From contig JAFSAR010000014.1 in assembly GCA_017442225.1 (NCBI GenBank), positions 1 to 64,000 of the forward strand: a DNA stretch of 64,000 nucleotides. The letters are read 5' to 3'. The notes below the pieces were generated by a model that made no database searches, was not told the DNA's origin, and saw only the letters and a list, made by a program, of their open reading frames with translations. The position numbers and the translations under genes are program-made. This stretch comes from Clostridia bacterium (GTDB taxonomy: Bacteria; Bacillota; Clostridia; Oscillospirales; Acutalibacteraceae). Below, one piece after another: positions 43,881 through 52,592 of the stretch. The first letter of the stretch is position 1. Each line of letters begins with the position of its first letter.

Positions 43881-45086
43881 TTATCCTTTTGAGTTTATTT
43901 TTTCAACCGCGCAATCAAAACTGCCGTCACAAACCGTTACGGTAATGTTATCACCGACGTTAAGGTTCTTCACGCTGTCTACAACTTCTCCGCCCTTGGC
44001 TACTACCGAAAAGCCTCTAGCCATAACCTTTAGTGGACTCAGCGCATCAATTCGAGCAGCAAGTCGCGACGCAGTACTTTGAGCATTTTGCATTTTCCGA
44101 TTTATGCAGTTTGCCAGTCTGTCGGTGATACGGTCAATGTCGAGCTGTCTTTTTTCAAAAACACGCTCAATATTTGAGGGACTTACCCTGCCCTGCAAGG
44201 CTTTAAAACGCGTATCATAACAACTGTATTTAAACGATACCCTGCTTTTTAACAGGTCAGTTAATGCATCTATCTTGCCATGCAGGTCGCGCATATCGGG
44301 CACAGCAAGCTCTGCCGCGTGTGACGGGGTTGACGCGCGCACGTCGGCAACAAAATCACAGATAGTAAAATCTGTTTCGTGACCAACCGCAGATATCACG
44401 GGAAACGGAGACTCGTAAAGCTTGCGAGCCAGAGCCTCGTCGTTAAAGCAGTGTAAGTCTTCAGCGCTGCCTCCACCGCGACCGATAATTATGGCATCAA
44501 TGCCGTCAAGCATATATACGCGGTCAAGTGTTTTTATCATATCGCGAGATGCCATATCACCCTGCACAAGTACGGGGCACATAACAATCTCGCAACGCGG
44601 ATAACGGCTACTGGTTATGTTTAAAATATCCTTAACTGCGGCGCCCGTATCAGAGGTTATAACCGCAATTCGTTTTGGATATTTTACAAGCGGTCTTTTA
44701 CTATCACGGTCAAAAAGCCCTTCTGCCTCTAACTTTTCTTTTACTTGCTTAAAGGCAAGCGCTAAATCACCCTCACCCACGGGGTGCATTTCTTCGGCAT
44801 AAAACTGATATTGCCCATCCTTTTCGTAAAGCGATACTCTGCCTTTAAGGATTACGGCAAGACCATCCTCTACCTCAAACTTAACGCGTGACGCGGCACT
44901 GCGGAACATAACGCACCGCACTGATGCATTCTGGTCTTTTAAGGTAAAATACCAATGCCCGCTTGAAAAATGATTTTTAAAGTTAGAAATCTCACCGCTT
45001 ACATTAATACAGGTAAGACGCGGGTCGTTTTCGATAAGCGATTTTACGTAGGTATTAAGCTGGGATACCGTTATTGAATTAAGCAT
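43881..45086 (-). CDS. xseA: Exodeoxyribonuclease VII large subunit
   Basis: Single-strand-specific nuclease. The 401 residues have an N-terminal OB domain (CINVSGEISNFKNHFSSGHWYF), the catalytic domain with RIAVITSDTGAAVKDIL, GRGGGSAEDLHCFNDE and GHETDFTICDFVAD, and a C-terminal coiled coil. It overlaps nusB by 8 bases. Confidence 0.98.
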   Translation of the reverse strand: MLNSITVSQLNTYVKSLIENDPRLTCINVSGEISNFKNHFSSGHWYFTLKDQNASVRCVMFRSAASRVKFEVEDGLAVILKGRVSLYEKDGQYQFYAEEMHPVGEGDLALAFKQVKEKLEAEGLFDRDSKRPLVKYPKRIAVITSDTGAAVKDILNITSSRYPRCEIVMCPVLVQGDMASRDMIKTLDRVYMLDGIDAIIIGRGGGSAEDLHCFNDEALARKLYESPFPVISAVGHETDFTICDFVADVRASTPSHAAELAVPDMRDLHGKIDALTDLLKSRVSFKYSCYDTRFKALQGRVSPSNIERVFEKRQLDIDRITDRLANCINRKMQNAQSTASRLAARIDALSPLKVMARGFSVVAKGGEVVDSVKNLNVGDNITVTVCDGSFDCAVEKINSKG

Positions 45087-45474
45087 TTTGTTTTGCCACG
45101 GTTGAAAGAATTCCGTTTATAAACGACGCATCCTCTTTTGATGCATATTTTTTTGCAAGCTCAACCGCCTCATTTATTGAAACGGAAACGGGAATTTCGT
45201 CGTAAAATTCCATCTCAAAAAGCGCAAGACGTAAGACAGCAAGCGCTGTTTTGGTAATACGGTTTATACTCCAGCCTACAGCGTTTTGTGAAATAATACC
45301 GTCTATTTTTTCTATGTTCTCAAATACGCCAAAAAACACCTTTTTAACGTATTTGTCAGCCTTTATATCGCGAACCTCTTCGGCTAAAGAAATTATATCC
45401 TCCAAAGCGTCGTCATTAAATTCTTTTTCAAAAATCAAAATAAAAGCTTCTTCTCGGGCTTGCTTACGGGTCAT
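45079..45474 (-). CDS. nusB: Transcription antitermination factor NusB
   Basis: NusB with S10 promotes rRNA antitermination. The 131-residue product starts MTRKQAREEAFILIFEKEF and ends with the family block INEAVELAKKYASKEDASFINGIL. The ATG at 45474 follows an AAAGG site with long spacing; earlier in-frame codons up to 45531 would begin inside the promoter's start region. First gene of a long operon. Confidence 0.95.
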   Translation of the reverse strand: MTRKQAREEAFILIFEKEFNDDALEDIISLAEEVRDIKADKYVKKVFFGVFENIEKIDGIISQNAVGWSINRITKTALAVLRLALFEMEFYDEIPVSVSINEAVELAKKYASKEDASFINGILSTVAKQNA

Positions 45475-45514
45475 AATGCACCAACCTTTTAAACATTCAT
45501 AGTTATACACATAC

Positions 45515-45543
45515 AGTATACTACAAAACACTGCCTATTTCAA
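45515..45543 (-). promoter_or_regulatory. Promoter of the nusB-tyrS operon
   Basis: On the minus strand TTGAAA (45543-45538) and TATACT (45520-45515) are 17 bp apart, about 40 bases before the nusB ATG. Confidence 0.7.
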
Positions 45544-45601
45544 GGCAAAAAGGTAAAAAATATTCATTTTTTATGAATATATGCATAATTTTATTTTGCT
45601 G

Positions 45602-45630
45602 TTGACAAATAAATCGGTTTGTGCTATACT
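45602..45630 (+). promoter_or_regulatory. Promoter of the riboswitch-dapA-ddh unit
   Basis: TTGACA (45602-45607) and TATACT (45625-45630) are 17 bp apart. Transcription would start just before the first paired region of the lysine riboswitch. Confidence 0.8.
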
Positions 45631-45637
45631 TTCACTC

Positions 45638-45800
45638 AAATGATAGAGGCGCATTTAGTCAAGAGTAGCGTGCTTTACACGGTTGCCAAAACCGCGCGCA
45701 AAAGGGGCTGATGCCGAAGCGGGAGCCGTGGCGGGCGCTCAGCTGGCAACTCAGATAACATCTGTTTTGCTGTCGCAGAAATGCGGAGTGCTATTCATTC
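45638..45800 (+). ncRNA. Lysine riboswitch (L box)
   Basis: The core conserved by L boxes is readable: ATAGAGGCGC after the 5' P1 strand (45641-45652), AAGAGTA at 45661-45667, and AAAAGGGGCTGATGCCGAAG at 45700-45719. A closing strand CTATTCATT (45791-45799) pairs with AATGATAG with one bulge. A terminator follows at 45836. It is expected to switch off dapA and ddh when lysine is abundant. The boundaries are by eye. Confidence 0.85.
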
Positions 45801-45835
45801 TGATTAACGGTATTTTTATATTAGATTTATCGGAA

Positions 45836-45866
45836 GGTAGCAGCACGTATGCAGCTATCTCTTTTT
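45836..45866 (+). terminator. Riboswitch-controlled terminator before the second dapA
   Basis: GGTAGC (45836-45841) pairs with GCTATC (45854-45859), with an inner GCA/TGC pair, followed by TCTTTTT. It is placed between the lysine aptamer and the GGAGG ribosome site of the second dapA, as an expression platform should be. Confidence 0.75.
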
Positions 45867-45885
45867 ATGTTTTGGAGGAACTTTT

Positions 45886-46773
45886 ATGAAAAACACAGTA
45901 TTTTTAGGAGCAGCTACGGCGATTGTGACACCACTAAACGAAAACGGCATAGATTTTGACGCTTTTGGCAAACTAATTGAGTGGCAGATAGCCGCGGGTA
46001 TTGACGCAATCGTTGCGGCAGGTACCACGGGCGAAGGCTCTACCCTTACAGATGAAGAACACAAGGCTGTTATTAAGTTTTGTGTTGACAAGGTTGCAGG
46101 TAGAGTTCCCGTTATTGCGGGTACAGGCTCAAACGATATCGCGTATGCCATAAGCCTTACAAAATATGCGTGTGAGGTTGGCGCCGACGCAATGTTGCTT
46201 GTAACCCCATATTACAACAAAGCAACACAGAATGGTCTCATTAAGTCTTTCACCGCTATTGCAGACGCAAGCACCAAGCCTTGTATCCTTTATAACGTGC
46301 CAAGCAGAACAGGCTGTAATATAAAGCCTGAAACCTGCGCAATACTTGCAAAGCACCCAAATATTGTGGCGATTAAAGAAGCAAGCGGTGATATTTCACA
46401 GGTGGCGGCAATCTCCCGCCTTTGCGGAGACAAGCTTGATATTTACTCGGGCAACGACGATCAAATCGTGCCTGTAATGTCGCTTGGCGGCAAGGGTGTA
46501 ATATCGGTGCTTTCTAATCTGTTGCCTCGTGAAACGTCCGAAATGTGTCATAGCTACCTTACGGGCGACATAGAAACCGCGCGTGAGATGCAGCTTAAAT
46601 ACTTGCCGCTTATCGACTCGCTGTTCTGCGAGGTTAACCCCATTCCCGTAAAGGCTGCTATGGCTGCTATGGGTTATTGTGATAATTATTTACGTCTTCC
46701 CTTGACTGCTATGGAAGAAGCAAACGAAAAAAGGCTTCTCACCGATATGCGTAACTGCGGTGTTAAGTTTTAA
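45886..46773 (+). CDS. dapA: 4-hydroxy-tetrahydrodipicolinate synthase (second copy, lysine-controlled)
   Basis: The 295-residue product has the same catalytic motifs as the copy at 33796: GTTGEGSTL, YNVPSRTGCN and VAIKEASGD. The two are clearly paralogous over their whole length. This one is behind the lysine riboswitch and is followed by diaminopimelate dehydrogenase, so it is probably dedicated to lysine and cell-wall precursor supply. GGAGG is 8 bases before the ATG. Confidence 0.97.
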   Translation: MKNTVFLGAATAIVTPLNENGIDFDAFGKLIEWQIAAGIDAIVAAGTTGEGSTLTDEEHKAVIKFCVDKVAGRVPVIAGTGSNDIAYAISLTKYACEVGADAMLLVTPYYNKATQNGLIKSFTAIADASTKPCILYNVPSRTGCNIKPETCAILAKHPNIVAIKEASGDISQVAAISRLCGDKLDIYSGNDDQIVPVMSLGGKGVISVLSNLLPRETSEMCHSYLTGDIETAREMQLKYLPLIDSLFCEVNPIPVKAAMAAMGYCDNYLRLPLTAMEEANEKRLLTDMRNCGVKF

Positions 46774-46802
46774 AATTTATTTCAGCAAAGAAGGTCCTTT
46801 TT

Positions 46803-47780
46803 ATGAAAATTGCAATCTACGGTTACGGTAATTTAGGTAAAGGTGTTGAGTGCGCGGTAAACGCTGCGCCCGACGCAGAGCTTTTTGGTGTTTTTACGCG
46901 CCGCGCGCCTAATACGGTAAAAACTGTCAGCGGCGCTAAGGTTTATCACGTAGATGATATTTTAAAATATGAGACAGAAATCGACGTTGTAATAATCTGC
47001 GGCGGCTCAGCTACCGACCTGCCCACAATGACACCGTCACTTGCCGAGCATTTTAACGTAATAGACAGTTTTGACACCCACGCTAGAATACCCGAGCACT
47101 TCGACAACGTTGATAATGTTGCAAAGACCACCAATCACACAGCGCTTATCTCGGGCGGTTGGGACCCAGGTATGTTTTCAATTAACCGTCTTTACGCTTC
47201 GTCAATATTACCCAACGGCAAGGACTATACCTTCTGGGGCAAGGGTGTAAGCCAAGGTCATTCTGACGCTATCCGCCGTATTGACGGCGTTAAGGATGCG
47301 AGGCAGTACACCGTGCCGATTAGCGCGGCGCTCGACGCTGTAAGAAGCGGTGCAAACCCCGAGCTGACAACCCGCGAAAAGCATCTTCGCGAATGCTTTG
47401 TAGTAGCCGAGGAAGGCGCCGACAAGGCAAAAATTGAAAACGATATCAAAACTATGCCCAACTACTTTGCCGATTATGATACAATAGTTCATTTTATCAG
47501 CGAGGAAGAGCTGCAGCGCGACCACGCGACACTTCCACACGGTGGCTTTGTTATAAGAACAGGTACGACGGGTGTAAACCACGAAAACAAGCATATCATT
47601 GAATATAGCCTAAAGCTTGATTCTAACCCCGAATTTACCGCAAGCGTGCTCGTAGCGTATGCAAGAGCAGTAAACAAGTTATATAACCGCGGCGATTACG
47701 GATGCAAAACGGTATTTGATATCGCGCCAGCCGACCTATCCCCTCTGTCAGCCGAGGAAATCAGAAAAACTATGTTATAA
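46803..47780 (+). CDS. ddh: meso-Diaminopimelate D-dehydrogenase
   Basis: Converts tetrahydrodipicolinate directly to meso-diaminopimelate with NADPH and ammonia, bypassing the acyl branches. The 325-residue product has the dinucleotide motif IYGYGNLGKGVE, then VIDSFDTHARIPEH and SGGWDPGMFSINRLYA, and VSQGHSDAIRRIDGVKDARQ, all typical of Ddh. It follows the second dapA by 29 bases with its own AAGGTCC-like ribosome site. Confidence 0.97.
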   Translation: MKIAIYGYGNLGKGVECAVNAAPDAELFGVFTRRAPNTVKTVSGAKVYHVDDILKYETEIDVVIICGGSATDLPTMTPSLAEHFNVIDSFDTHARIPEHFDNVDNVAKTTNHTALISGGWDPGMFSINRLYASSILPNGKDYTFWGKGVSQGHSDAIRRIDGVKDARQYTVPISAALDAVRSGANPELTTREKHLRECFVVAEEGADKAKIENDIKTMPNYFADYDTIVHFISEEELQRDHATLPHGGFVIRTGTTGVNHENKHIIEYSLKLDSNPEFTASVLVAYARAVNKLYNRGDYGCKTVFDIAPADLSPLSAEEIRKTML

Positions 47781-47820
47781 TGGCTATTTCTATGCCAAAT
47801 CAAAGATGTTGTAAAACCAC

Positions 47821-47856
47821 AAGACCTCTGACCGAGTCGGAGGTCTTGATTTTTTT
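47821..47856 (+). terminator. Terminator of dapA-ddh
   Basis: A 12-bp stem, AAGACCTCTGAC (47821-47832) with 47836-47847, a CGA loop and a run of seven T after GAT. Confidence 0.88.
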
Positions 47857-47859
47857 CTC

Positions 47860-47888
47860 TTGTTTTAAATAACCTTTTGTTGTATAAT
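47860..47888 (+). promoter_or_regulatory. Promoter of tdk
   Basis: TTGTTT (47860-47865) and TATAAT (47883-47888) are 17 bp apart, directly downstream of the ddh terminator and about 25 bases before the tdk ribosome site. Confidence 0.7.
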
Positions 47889-47919
47889 TGAAATATCAAA
47901 CAACAAAGGGACGGATAAA

Positions 47920-48552
47920 ATGTCTAAGTTATATTTTAAATTCGGCGCTATGGGTTCCTCAAAAACCGCTAACGCGCTGATGACTCGTTTTAACTATCTC
48001 GAAAAAAATCACAGCGTATGGTTGGTAAAGCCCCAAACCGACAACCGTGATGATTACGTAGATGAAAACGGCAACGTTGTAACAACCGTAAAATCAAGAA
48101 TCGGTTTGTCTGCCCCCGCAAGCGTAATAAAAGATGACGACGATATCACAAAGCTCATCTGCAGCGCGCAGGCAGATATCGTGCAAGAAGACGAAGTAGT
48201 TAAAACCTCAAAAATAGACGTTGTTATTTGCGACGAATGTCAGTTTCTTTCCGAAAAGCAAATCGATCAATTAAAATATATTGCCGAGAATATGGATATC
48301 ACGGTTTTGTGCTTTGGTCTGCGCTCCGATTTTCGCACAAAGCTGTTCCCAGGTAGCAAAAGGCTTTTTGAAATTGCTGACAGCATTACCGAGATTAAGT
48401 CAATCTGCGAATGCGGTAAAAAAGCCATTGTAAACGCCCGCTTTGACTCTAACGGCAATCTTGTAACCGAGGGCGCCCAGGTAGATATCGGCGGCAACGA
48501 AAAATACAAGAGTATGTGTTGGTCGTGCTGGCAAAAACTGCAAAATAAGTAA
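47920..48552 (+). CDS. tdk: Thymidine kinase (type II)
   Basis: Phosphorylates deoxythymidine for salvage. The 210-residue product has the P-loop [20 protein letters not shown] with Walker [15 protein letters not shown] (lasso region) and two cysteine pairs for zinc, CECG and CWSC. It is a single-gene unit between its own promoter and terminator. Confidence 0.96.
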   Translation: MSKLYFKFGAMGSSKTANALMTRFNYLEKNHSVWLVKPQTDNRDDYVDENGNVVTTVKSRIGLSAPASVIKDDDDITKLICSAQADIVQEDEVVKTSKIDVVICDECQFLSEKQIDQLKYIAENMDITVLCFGLRSDFRTKLFPGSKRLFEIADSITEIKSICECGKKAIVNARFDSNGNLVTEGAQVDIGGNEKYKSMCWSCWQKLQNK

Positions 48553-48557
48553 AAATT

Positions 48558-48587
48558 ACGAGAGTTCAGCAAAGAACTCTCGTTTTT
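48558..48587 (+). terminator. Terminator of tdk
   Basis: ACGAGAGTTC (48558-48567) pairs with GAACTCTCGT (48574-48583), followed by TTTTATATTTT. Confidence 0.85.
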
Positions 48588-48602
48588 ATATTTTCTCACT
48601 CA

Positions 48603-48631
48603 TTGACAAATAATAGTAAAAATGGTATTAT
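48603..48631 (+). promoter_or_regulatory. Promoter of glyA
   Basis: TTGACA (48603-48608) and TATTAT (48626-48631) are 17 bp apart. The leader is about 45 bases, too short for a glycine riboswitch. Confidence 0.75.
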
Positions 48632-48683
48632 ATTTAAGATTATAAAATGGTATATTATACCGTTAAAAATAAGGAGAATTGAA

Positions 48684-49925
48684 ATGAACTTTTTTGATGA
48701 ACTTAAAAATTATGACAGTGAGGTTTTTGCGGCTTGTGATGCAGAGCTTAACCGACAGCAAGGCAATATTGAGCTTATAGCATCCGAGAACATCGTATCA
48801 AAAGCCGTACTGCTTGCAGCCGGCGGCGTGCTTACAAACAAATATGCTGAAGGCTACCCCACAAAAAGATATTATGGTGGTTGTCAGTGCGTTGACGTTG
48901 TTGAGGATATTGCACGCGAGCGCGCTAAAAAGTTATTCGGCGCAGAGCATGCCAATGTTCAACCACACAGTGGCGCCAACGCAAACCTTGCGGTATTTTT
49001 TGCACTGCTTCAGCCAGGCGATACCGTAATGGGTATGAATTTGCAGCAGGGCGGTCATCTGTCACACGGCTCGCCCGTTAACATTTCGGGTAAATATTTT
49101 AACATTGTACCTTACGGTGTTGATAACGAAACTGAAACTATTGATTACGAAAACGTACGCAAAATTGCGCTTGAGTGCAAGCCTAAAATGATTCTTGCGG
49201 GCGCCAGCGCATATTCAAGAACCATCGACTTTAAAAAATTCCGTGAAATTGCAGACGAGGTTGGAGCTTACCTTATGGTAGATATGGCGCATATCGCGGG
49301 TCTTGTAGCGGCAGGACTTCATCCGTCGCCTGTTCCTTATGCTGACGTTGTAACCACCACCACACATAAAACTTTACGTGGACCTCGCGGCGGTATGATT
49401 TTGTGCCGTGAAGAACTTGCTAAGCAAATTGACAAGGCTGTATTCCCCGGTACACAGGGCGGTCCGCTTATGCACATTATTGCGGCAAAGGCCGTTGCCC
49501 TCGGCGAAGCGCTTACCGACGAATTCAAAGCCTATCAGCAGCAGATTGTAAAAAATGCCGCAACACTTGCAGAGGCGCTAAAGAAAAAAGGTATTGAACT
49601 CGTATCGGACGGTACAGATAATCACCTTATGCTTTTAAAGCTTACAAATTTCGGCATTTCGGGCAAAGAGCTTGAACATCGTCTTGACGAGGTTCACATC
49701 ACCGCCAACAAAAACACAATACCAAACGACCCCAATAGCCCGTTTGTAACAAGCGGCTTGCGTATAGGTACGCCCGCTGTTACTGCGCGCGGCTTTAAGG
49801 AAAAAGAAATGTTGCTTATTGCCGATTGGATCAAGGACATTATCACCGATTTTGACGGTAACCGCGAACGTATCACTGCTGAGGTTCAAGCCCTTTGTAA
49901 GCAATTCCCGATCTACAACGACTAA
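48684..49925 (+). CDS. glyA: Serine hydroxymethyltransferase
   Basis: Interconverts serine and glycine, loading one-carbon units on folate. The 413-residue product has [35 protein letters not shown] and the PLP lysine motif [16 protein letters not shown]. The ATG at 48684 has AAGGAG 7 bases upstream; an in-frame ATG at 48603 lies in the promoter. No terminator separates it from the P-type ATPase 36 bases later. Confidence 0.98.
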   Translation: MNFFDELKNYDSEVFAACDAELNRQQGNIELIASENIVSKAVLLAAGGVLTNKYAEGYPTKRYYGGCQCVDVVEDIARERAKKLFGAEHANVQPHSGANANLAVFFALLQPGDTVMGMNLQQGGHLSHGSPVNISGKYFNIVPYGVDNETETIDYENVRKIALECKPKMILAGASAYSRTIDFKKFREIADEVGAYLMVDMAHIAGLVAAGLHPSPVPYADVVTTTTHKTLRGPRGGMILCREELAKQIDKAVFPGTQGGPLMHIIAAKAVALGEALTDEFKAYQQQIVKNAATLAEALKKKGIELVSDGTDNHLMLLKLTNFGISGKELEHRLDEVHITANKNTIPNDPNSPFVTSGLRIGTPAVTARGFKEKEMLLIADWIKDIITDFDGNRERITAEVQALCKQFPIYND

Positions 49926-49961
49926 TAAATTAAGTTAAATCTTCACAAACGGAGTGATATA

Positions 49962-52553
49962 ATGATTTGGCACAGTTCAGAGATACAGGACGTATTAAAT
50001 CAACTGTCGGTTACAAAAGAAAACGGACTTGCAAACGCTGTCGCGCTTGAACGGTTGGAGATTTACGGAAAAAACACAACCTCCGTCACCGATAAGACAA
50101 GCCTTTTCTCACGATTTTTATCTCAACTAAAAAACAAGGTTGTATATTTCTTGGTTGCTGTATCAATAATTTCTTTTATTGTAAGTCTTGTTTACAACCA
50201 AAACGATTTTTATTTTCCGTTGCTTATTATCGCGATTGTTCTGCTTAACGCTTTTATAAGCTCATTTCATCTGCACAAATGCGACGAGGCGCTTGATGAT
50301 ATTCAAAACGCAGCAAACCCCACCGTTACGGTAATTCGGGACGGCAGTGAAAAGCAGATACCGTCAGAAATGTTGGTGCCGGGTGATATTATGCTGCTAC
50401 ATGAAGGCGATTATATCACCGCCGACTCGCGAATTATAGAGGCTGACGGTTTTCGCTGTAACGAGGCAATTCTTTCGGGCGAAATTATTCCCGTAGAAAA
50501 AATTGCCGATATTACTGTAGAAGATATCGCAAGTGTAATCGAACGTAAAAATATGATCTTTTCGGGTTGCAGCGTTGCTCACGGACGCGCTACGGTTATT
50601 GTAGTTGAAACGGGACTCAACACCGAAATTGGCAAACAAACCGACATAAGCCGTCAGACTAATTCGGAAACGCTCCCCATAACCGACACGCTGCAAAACA
50701 GCGGTAAAATTATCAATATGGCGGTTCTCGCCTTTTGCTTTATTGCGTTTATAATTGGACTTATACAGAACTTTAACGCCGACGCTCCCTTTGCTACCGT
50801 CACTGTTGACGCGCTTATGAATGCGGTAGCGCTCGGTATATGCGCTATGCCCGAAAGTCTGCCCGCTATATCCACCATAGTTATTGCGCTTGGCGTAAAG
50901 CGTATGATTGACGATAATATAATCATCAAAAACACCAAGGCTCTTGAAATGCTTGGTAAAACCGAAGTTATATGTGTTGATAAAACAGGTATACTTACCA
51001 AAAACAATATGGAGCTCAGTTGTATTTTTGATGGCGAACAATTAACAGATTTAGCAACCGATACCCTGCCCGAAAAATCGGCAGGCGTCTTACAGCTTGC
51101 CGTAGCCTGCTCGATGTTAGAAAACGACTCCACCGAAACGGCAATTGAAAATGCCGGCGTTAAATATTTGTCGCTTTCACGTGAAGAGGTTGGCAACCTT
51201 TTTCCCCGACTGTCAGCAATACCGTTTGACAGCGTGCGAAAGTCAATGACAAGCATAAATATGATAAGTGGCAGGCCTGTCGCTATCGTAAAGGGCGCGC
51301 CCGAAATTGTCGTACCCAAATGCTCTCTTGCTGAAAAAGATAAGGTTTTAGAGCTTTGCAACACCTTAGCGGAAAAATCATACCGCGTTTTGTGTATCGC
51401 GCTGAAGCCTCTTGACGAGGTGCCCGCTAACCCCGATGCTGAAACGATTGAAACAAATCTTACCTTTGTAGGTCTTTTAGGCATTAATGACCCACCGCAA
51501 TCCGACACGGTAGAGGCCATAAACACCTGTAATATTGCGGGTATACACACTATAATGATTACGGGCGATAATATCCTTACCGCTAAGGCGATAGCGCGAA
51601 GAATAGGTATTCTGACCGATGATGCTCAGGCAATTACAGGCGCCGAGCTTGACAAAATGTCTGACGAACGGCTTGCCGAAGCGATAGAAAACTACACAGT
51701 ATTTGCGCGCATAACCCCCGAAGATAAAATCAGGATTATCAAAGCGTGGCAAACGGGCGGTAAAATAGTAGCTGTTACGGGTAATGGTTTTGAGGATGCT
51801 GATGCGTTATCGATTGCCGATATTGGTTGCACAGTCGGTCAGTTTGGCGCCGATGCCGCCAAAGGTAACGCTGACGTAATTGTTAAAAACAAAAAGTTTA
51901 TATCGGTTGTAAACGCGATCCGTGAAAGCCGCGCGCTGTTCGACAACGTTAAAAAGTCAGTTTCTTATCTGCTTGCCTGCAATTTCGGTGAAATTGCCGC
52001 TTACCTTTTAGGTATGATAATCTTTGGTATGCCGCCGCTTGCCGCGGTACAGCTGCTGTGGATTAACCTGCTGACTGACAGTACATCGGTTATTTCTCTG
52101 ACGGTCGAAAACTCAGAGCCTAACGTTATGCACAAAAAGCCGCTCACGCTCTCGGGTCACCTTTTCAGTCGTAACGCACTTTTAAATATTTTAAGCGATG
52201 CGATGGTGATTGCGGTTTTGACCCTTATCGCTTTTGCAGTAGGCGGAGTAACGGCTGGCACAACAATGGCATTTGCCACACTGTCTATGGTGCAGATTTT
52301 CCATTCATTCAATATGAAAACACAACAGTCTCTCATTAAAGCCGATTTTAAATCAAACAAATTTATGAATTTCTCATCGGGTTTAGTGTTGTTCATTTCA
52401 ATGTTCCTGGTACTGACACCCGCAGGCGCTGTATTCGGTCTTGTACAACTTGGCGGCGAACAGTTCCTTTTGAGTTTGTTGCTGTCAATTGTCATAATTC
52501 CAATCAGTGAAATCAAAAAGATTGCCATGGTAAAAATCGTAAGCAAAGAATAA
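49962..52553 (+). CDS. P-type cation-transporting ATPase, Ca2+-type, with altered catalytic motifs
   Basis: The 863-residue protein has the full layout: actuator domain, about ten membrane segments, a P domain and an N domain with KGAPE (444-448). Transport-site residues look retained (PESLP near 297-301; NLLTD in M6). The catalytic motifs are not canonical: DKTGI (340-344) for DKTGT, TGNGFED (606-612) for TGDGVND so the Mg-binding aspartate is N608, and LSGEI (171-175) for LTGES. Either a diverged but active pump or a protein that no longer cycles normally. Possibly co-transcribed with glyA. Confidence 0.9.
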   Translation: MIWHSSEIQDVLNQLSVTKENGLANAVALERLEIYGKNTTSVTDKTSLFSRFLSQLKNKVVYFLVAVSIISFIVSLVYNQNDFYFPLLIIAIVLLNAFISSFHLHKCDEALDDIQNAANPTVTVIRDGSEKQIPSEMLVPGDIMLLHEGDYITADSRIIEADGFRCNEAILSGEIIPVEKIADITVEDIASVIERKNMIFSGCSVAHGRATVIVVETGLNTEIGKQTDISRQTNSETLPITDTLQNSGKIINMAVLAFCFIAFIIGLIQNFNADAPFATVTVDALMNAVALGICAMPESLPAISTIVIALGVKRMIDDNIIIKNTKALEMLGKTEVICVDKTGILTKNNMELSCIFDGEQLTDLATDTLPEKSAGVLQLAVACSMLENDSTETAIENAGVKYLSLSREEVGNLFPRLSAIPFDSVRKSMTSINMISGRPVAIVKGAPEIVVPKCSLAEKDKVLELCNTLAEKSYRVLCIALKPLDEVPANPDAETIETNLTFVGLLGINDPPQSDTVEAINTCNIAGIHTIMITGDNILTAKAIARRIGILTDDAQAITGAELDKMSDERLAEAIENYTVFARITPEDKIRIIKAWQTGGKIVAVTGNGFEDADALSIADIGCTVGQFGADAAKGNADVIVKNKKFISVVNAIRESRALFDNVKKSVSYLLACNFGEIAAYLLGMIIFGMPPLAAVQLLWINLLTDSTSVISLTVENSEPNVMHKKPLTLSGHLFSRNALLNILSDAMVIAVLTLIAFAVGGVTAGTTMAFATLSMVQIFHSFNMKTQQSLIKADFKSNKFMNFSSGLVLFISMFLVLTPAGAVFGLVQLGGEQFLLSLLLSIVIIPISEIKKIAMVKIVSKE

Positions 52554-52557
52554 AATT

Positions 52558-52591
52558 TTAAACCCTCTGTGAAATTCACAGAGGGTTTTAG
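52558..52591. terminator. Bidirectional terminator between the P-type ATPase and mgtE
   Basis: AACCCTCTGT (52561-52570) pairs with ACAGAGGGTT (52578-52587); the loop GAAATTC may add another pair. It is flanked by A and T runs on both sides and lies just past both stop codons. Confidence 0.85.
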
Positions 52592-52592
52592 T

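Noticed and set aside
48632-48683. Possible glycine riboswitch before glyA
   Set aside because: The leader is about 45 bases and shows no glycine aptamer core.
50654-51550. Long open frame (about 298 codons) on the minus strand inside the P-type ATPase gene, and another of 214 codons at 50397-51041
   Set aside because: Both lie entirely inside a gene with clear ATPase motifs, have no ribosome site, and their products look like reverse-strand shadows (serine- and threonine-rich, no domain).
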